From Planctomycetes bacterium RIFCSPHIGHO2_12_FULL_52_36 (GTDB lineage Bacteria > Planctomycetota > Brocadiia > Brocadiales > Bathyanammoxibiaceae), in the NCBI GenBank assembly GCA_001828545.1, contig MHYW01000058.1:1-8037 (forward strand): a stretch of DNA of 8,037 nt, read 5' to 3'. A model generated the notes under the pieces. The model was given only the letters and a program-made list of their open reading frames with translations, made no database searches and had not been told where the DNA came from. Below, one piece after another: positions 7,246 through 8,037 of this stretch; position 1 is the first letter of the stretch, and the number at the start of each line of letters is the position of its first letter. The position numbers were made by a program, and so were the translations under genes.

Positions 7246-7333
7246 AGAGATTTCTCACTGCTTAACGACCTGCCGCATAGGCCTTCCGCCTCAGGCGGAT
7301 GAGCCTTCTAAGGTCTAGAACAGTTAAATCTCT
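7246..7333 (-). promoter_or_regulatory. Structured 5' leader of the ATP synthase operon
   Basis: In the predicted leader transcript, AGAGATTT (complement of 7326-7333) can pair perfectly with AAATCTCT (complement of 7246-7253), 8 bp. It is extended by ACTG/CAGT (7321-7324 with 7257-7260) across a small bulge. The stem closes a loop that contains the GC palindrome at 7285-7299. The 3' arm ends only 11 nt before the first start codon, so folding could affect initiation. This is a structure seen by eye; no known riboswitch is recognised. Confidence 0.35.
7285..7299. repeat. 15-nt GC palindrome, copy A
   Basis: TCCGCCTCAGGCGGA, two 7-nt arms around one base. An identical copy is at 7496-7510. 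This copy lies in the predicted leader, inside the long-range stem. Perfect conservation of arms and centre in two copies 211 bp apart suggests a dispersed genomic repeat or a protein/RNA hairpin site. Confidence 0.8.
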
Positions 7334-7374
7334 TTATCCCTGCAACCTAAAAAAGGGTTCTAAGACCAAAAATG

Positions 7375-7389
7375 CATTTTACTAAAATG
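7375..7389. promoter_or_regulatory. Perfect palindrome over the -10 box (candidate operator)
   Basis: CATTTTACTAAAATG has two 7-nt arms around one base and covers the whole predicted -10 hexamer (7376-7381). A dimeric regulator bound here would block RNA polymerase. The arms are A/T-rich, so chance formation is possible. No regulator gene in the window can be linked to it. Confidence 0.35.
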
Positions 7390-7403
7390 AAAGGCTTTGT
7401 CAA
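7376..7403 (-). promoter_or_regulatory. Sigma70-type promoter of the phoU-like/ATP synthase operon
   Basis: The minus strand has TTGACA (complement of 7398-7403), a perfect -35 box, then a 16-nt spacer and TAAAAT (complement of 7376-7381), five of six matches to TATAAT. Transcription would begin near 7369 and give a leader of about 135 nt before the PhoU-like start. It is the best promoter seen in the only sizeable gap, directly before the first gene of a closely spaced operon. Confidence 0.65.
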
Positions 7404-7459
7404 GGTGCATAACTGCTGGGCCTGGAACATGAGTTCGCATATTGCATGGGTAGTTTGTG

Positions 7460-7474
7460 ATAAAAGCGTTTTAT
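7460..7474. repeat. A/T-rich inverted repeat upstream of the promoter
   Basis: ATAAAAGCGTTTTAT has 6-nt arms around GCG. It sits about 57 bp upstream of the -35 box, at a distance where an activator or upstream regulator could bind. The low complexity makes chance plausible. Confidence 0.25.
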
Positions 7475-7494
7475 TCCCATTGTCCTGGAAAGAG

Positions 7495-7511
7495 GTCCGC
7501 CTCAGGCGGAC
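7495..7511 (-). repeat. GC palindrome copy B, possible tsaB terminator hairpin
   Basis: GTCCGCCTCAGGCGGAC has 8-nt arms around one base and contains the same 15-mer as 7285-7299. On the minus strand, downstream of tsaB, it is followed by CTCTTTCC, a weak pyrimidine run. It could act as a poor intrinsic terminator between tsaB and the operon promoter, but there is no real T-tract. Confidence 0.45.
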
Positions 7512-7521
7512 AAGACCTGCC

Positions 7522-7540
7522 CTGAACCAGCACAGTTCAG
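7522..7540. repeat. Hairpin 1 of the TGAAC...GTTCA family
   Basis: CTGAAC, 7-nt loop, GTTCAG: a 6-bp stem. Its 5' side shares GCCCTGAACCAG (7519-7530) exactly with hairpin 2 (7574-7585), so the two are degenerate direct repeats. Confidence 0.55.
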
Positions 7541-7563
7541 CATTGGGGGCAGAGCCCCGATGC
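7540..7563. repeat. GC-rich hairpin between family members
   Basis: GCATTGGGG pairs with CCCCGATGC (one G-T pair) around a 6-nt loop, a 9-bp stem. It abuts hairpin 1 at base 7540. Confidence 0.5.
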
Positions 7564-7572
7564 TATAGCCCT

Positions 7573-7599
7573 GGCCCTGAACCAGAACGGTTCAGGGCC
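7573..7599. repeat. Hairpin 2, perfect 11-bp stem
   Basis: GGCCCTGAACC, loop AGAAC, GGTTCAGGGCC. This is the longest perfect stem in the window and the clearest member of the cluster. It is not followed by a T-run on either strand, so it does not look like an intrinsic terminator. Confidence 0.75.
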
Positions 7600-7611
7600 T
7601 GATGGGATTGG

Positions 7612-7635
7612 CTGTGAACCCCATGTGGTTCACAG
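7612..7635. repeat. Hairpin 3 of the TGAAC...GTTCA family
   Basis: CTGTGAACC, 6-nt loop, GGTTCACAG: a perfect 9-bp stem 23 nt downstream of the tsaB stop in the tsaB transcript. It shares the TGAACC/GGTTCA core with hairpin 2. Outside the core both arms change together so that pairing is kept. Confidence 0.65.
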
Positions 7636-7658
7636 TGCTCCGCCACCAGGGCCTGCCC

Positions 7659-8037
7659 CTACATCTTCTCCTCCACCTCTGGCCTCCTGAGATAAAGGGG
7701 TTGGAGCTGGAAGGGGTCGCTAATCTCGTCCTTCTCATAGAGTTGAATCCCCAACCTGGCCACTACCCTTGCCCTTGCCGTCCCTAGTCCACCATCTTTA
7801 ATTATGATTCCATCCACATGAAAGAGTTCTTTGTAAGGGGGTACACCGTCTCCAAAGATTAGGACGGGTCTTGGGAGGAGGGGTAGCAGGGAATGGGGCT
7901 CAATGGCCATGCAGTCGGTCTGTCTCTGCCATACGCCATTTACTGGTCTGTAAATACAGGCATAGACCGCCCTCCTCTTGGCATCCAGGATTGGGCAGAT
8001 GGGTGTATCACCTGGGGTAACGTTCTCCGCCAGGACG
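7659..8037 (-). CDS. tsaB: TsaB, tRNA threonylcarbamoyladenosine synthesis protein (partial, C-terminal part)
   Basis: TsaB is the TsaD partner needed to make t6A at position 37 of ANN-decoding tRNAs; it has an ASKHA fold but lost its own catalysis. The window holds the last 125 residues; the N-terminal part lies beyond the right edge. The reading enters as VLAENVTPGDTPICPILDAK, then RRAVYACIYR, the conserved DAR/K...VYA segment of TsaB, then PVLIFGDG. It ends with the typical PLYLRRPEVEEK tail. The stop is TAG. It runs in the same direction as the ATP synthase operon but is separated from it by 424 bp with its own hairpins and a promoter, so it is probably a separate unit. Confidence 0.88.
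   Translation of the reverse strand, partial: VLAENVTPGDTPICPILDAKRRAVYACIYRPVNGVWQRQTDCMAIEPHSLLPLLPRPVLIFGDGVPPYKELFHVDGIIIKDGGLGTARARVVARLGIQLYEKDEISDPFQLQPLYLRRPEVEEKM

Larger units (their letters stand above)
7235..7658. other. 424-bp non-coding gap between tsaB and the ATP synthase operon
   Basis: No convincing gene lies here on either strand. The tsaB-proximal half (about 7495-7658) is GC-rich and packed with inverted repeats. The middle (about 7340-7480) is AT-rich and holds the predicted operon promoter. The remainder (7235 to about 7369) would be the 5' leader. Short plus-strand reading frames through this area show no family resemblance and are broken up by the palindromes. Confidence 0.8.

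Noticed and set aside
7255..7278. Seven-codon upstream frame in the leader (MRQVVKQ) with AAGG before it
   Set aside because: It is too short to judge, has no attenuator-like codon run, and such frames arise easily by chance. It was not annotated as a gene.
7573..7599. Hairpin 2 as an intrinsic terminator
   Set aside because: The stem is strong, but neither strand has a T-run after it.
7495..7637. CRISPR array or tandem tRNA-like cluster in the hairpin region
   Set aside because: Repeats are of unequal length and spacing, are self-palindromic and differ in sequence. There are no regular spacers, and no cloverleaf with CCA acceptor or anticodon arm could be drawn.
7372..7787. Plus-strand open frames across the tsaB/operon gap (7372-7602 and 7602-7787)
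   Set aside because: They run through the palindromes and into the antisense of tsaB. Their residues look like translated repeats, with no domain signs and no promoter.

Overview
The window is a bacterial chromosome segment read almost wholly on the minus strand. It carries an F-type (F1Fo) ATP synthase operon. In transcription order (right to left) the layout is: the 3' part of tsaB (tRNA t6A synthesis, cut by the right edge); a 424-bp non-coding gap; a PhoU-like gene; atpZ-like and atpI-like genes; then atpB (a), atpE (c), atpF (b), atpH (delta), atpA (alpha), atpG (gamma) and atpD (beta). The beta gene is cut by the left edge roughly 15-20 codons before its expected end. atpC (epsilon) is not in the window and would be expected just beyond the left edge.

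From the PhoU-like gene to beta the genes are tightly packed: gaps run from 3 to 33 nt, with one ATGA overlap and one 7-nt overlap. Several genes have strong Shine-Dalgarno sequences. Together they encode the proton channel (a, c-ring), the stator (b, delta), the catalytic head (alpha3beta3) and the rotor shaft (gamma), plus two small membrane accessory proteins. The Walker A/B motifs, catalytic Glu, alpha Arg finger, subunit-a Arg and c-subunit Glu are all present, so the enzyme looks intact. Beta and gamma start with TTG and delta with GTG.

The 424-bp gap between tsaB and the operon holds most of the unexplained structure. The half next to tsaB contains five short hairpins in about 140 bp. 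Three are variants of one TGAAC...GTTCA stem, and one contains a perfect 15-nt palindrome that recurs about 210 bp away, in the leader. The AT-rich middle holds a good sigma70-type promoter, and a perfect 15-bp palindrome lies across its -10 box. The predicted leader of about 135 nt can fold into a long-range stem around the second copy of the palindrome.

The organism is a bacterium with one b subunit (not b/b') and an I-B-E-F-H-A-G-D gene order. GC content is moderate, with heavy use of AGG (Arg) and ATA (Ile) codons. That codon style and the dispersed GC palindromes recall lineages such as Nitrospirota or Planctomycetota, but this is only an impression and the phylum cannot be fixed from the window. 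The coding part is an ordinary ATP synthase operon. The points of interest are the PhoU-like leading gene and the structured, repeat-bearing promoter region; I see no clear new multi-gene system.
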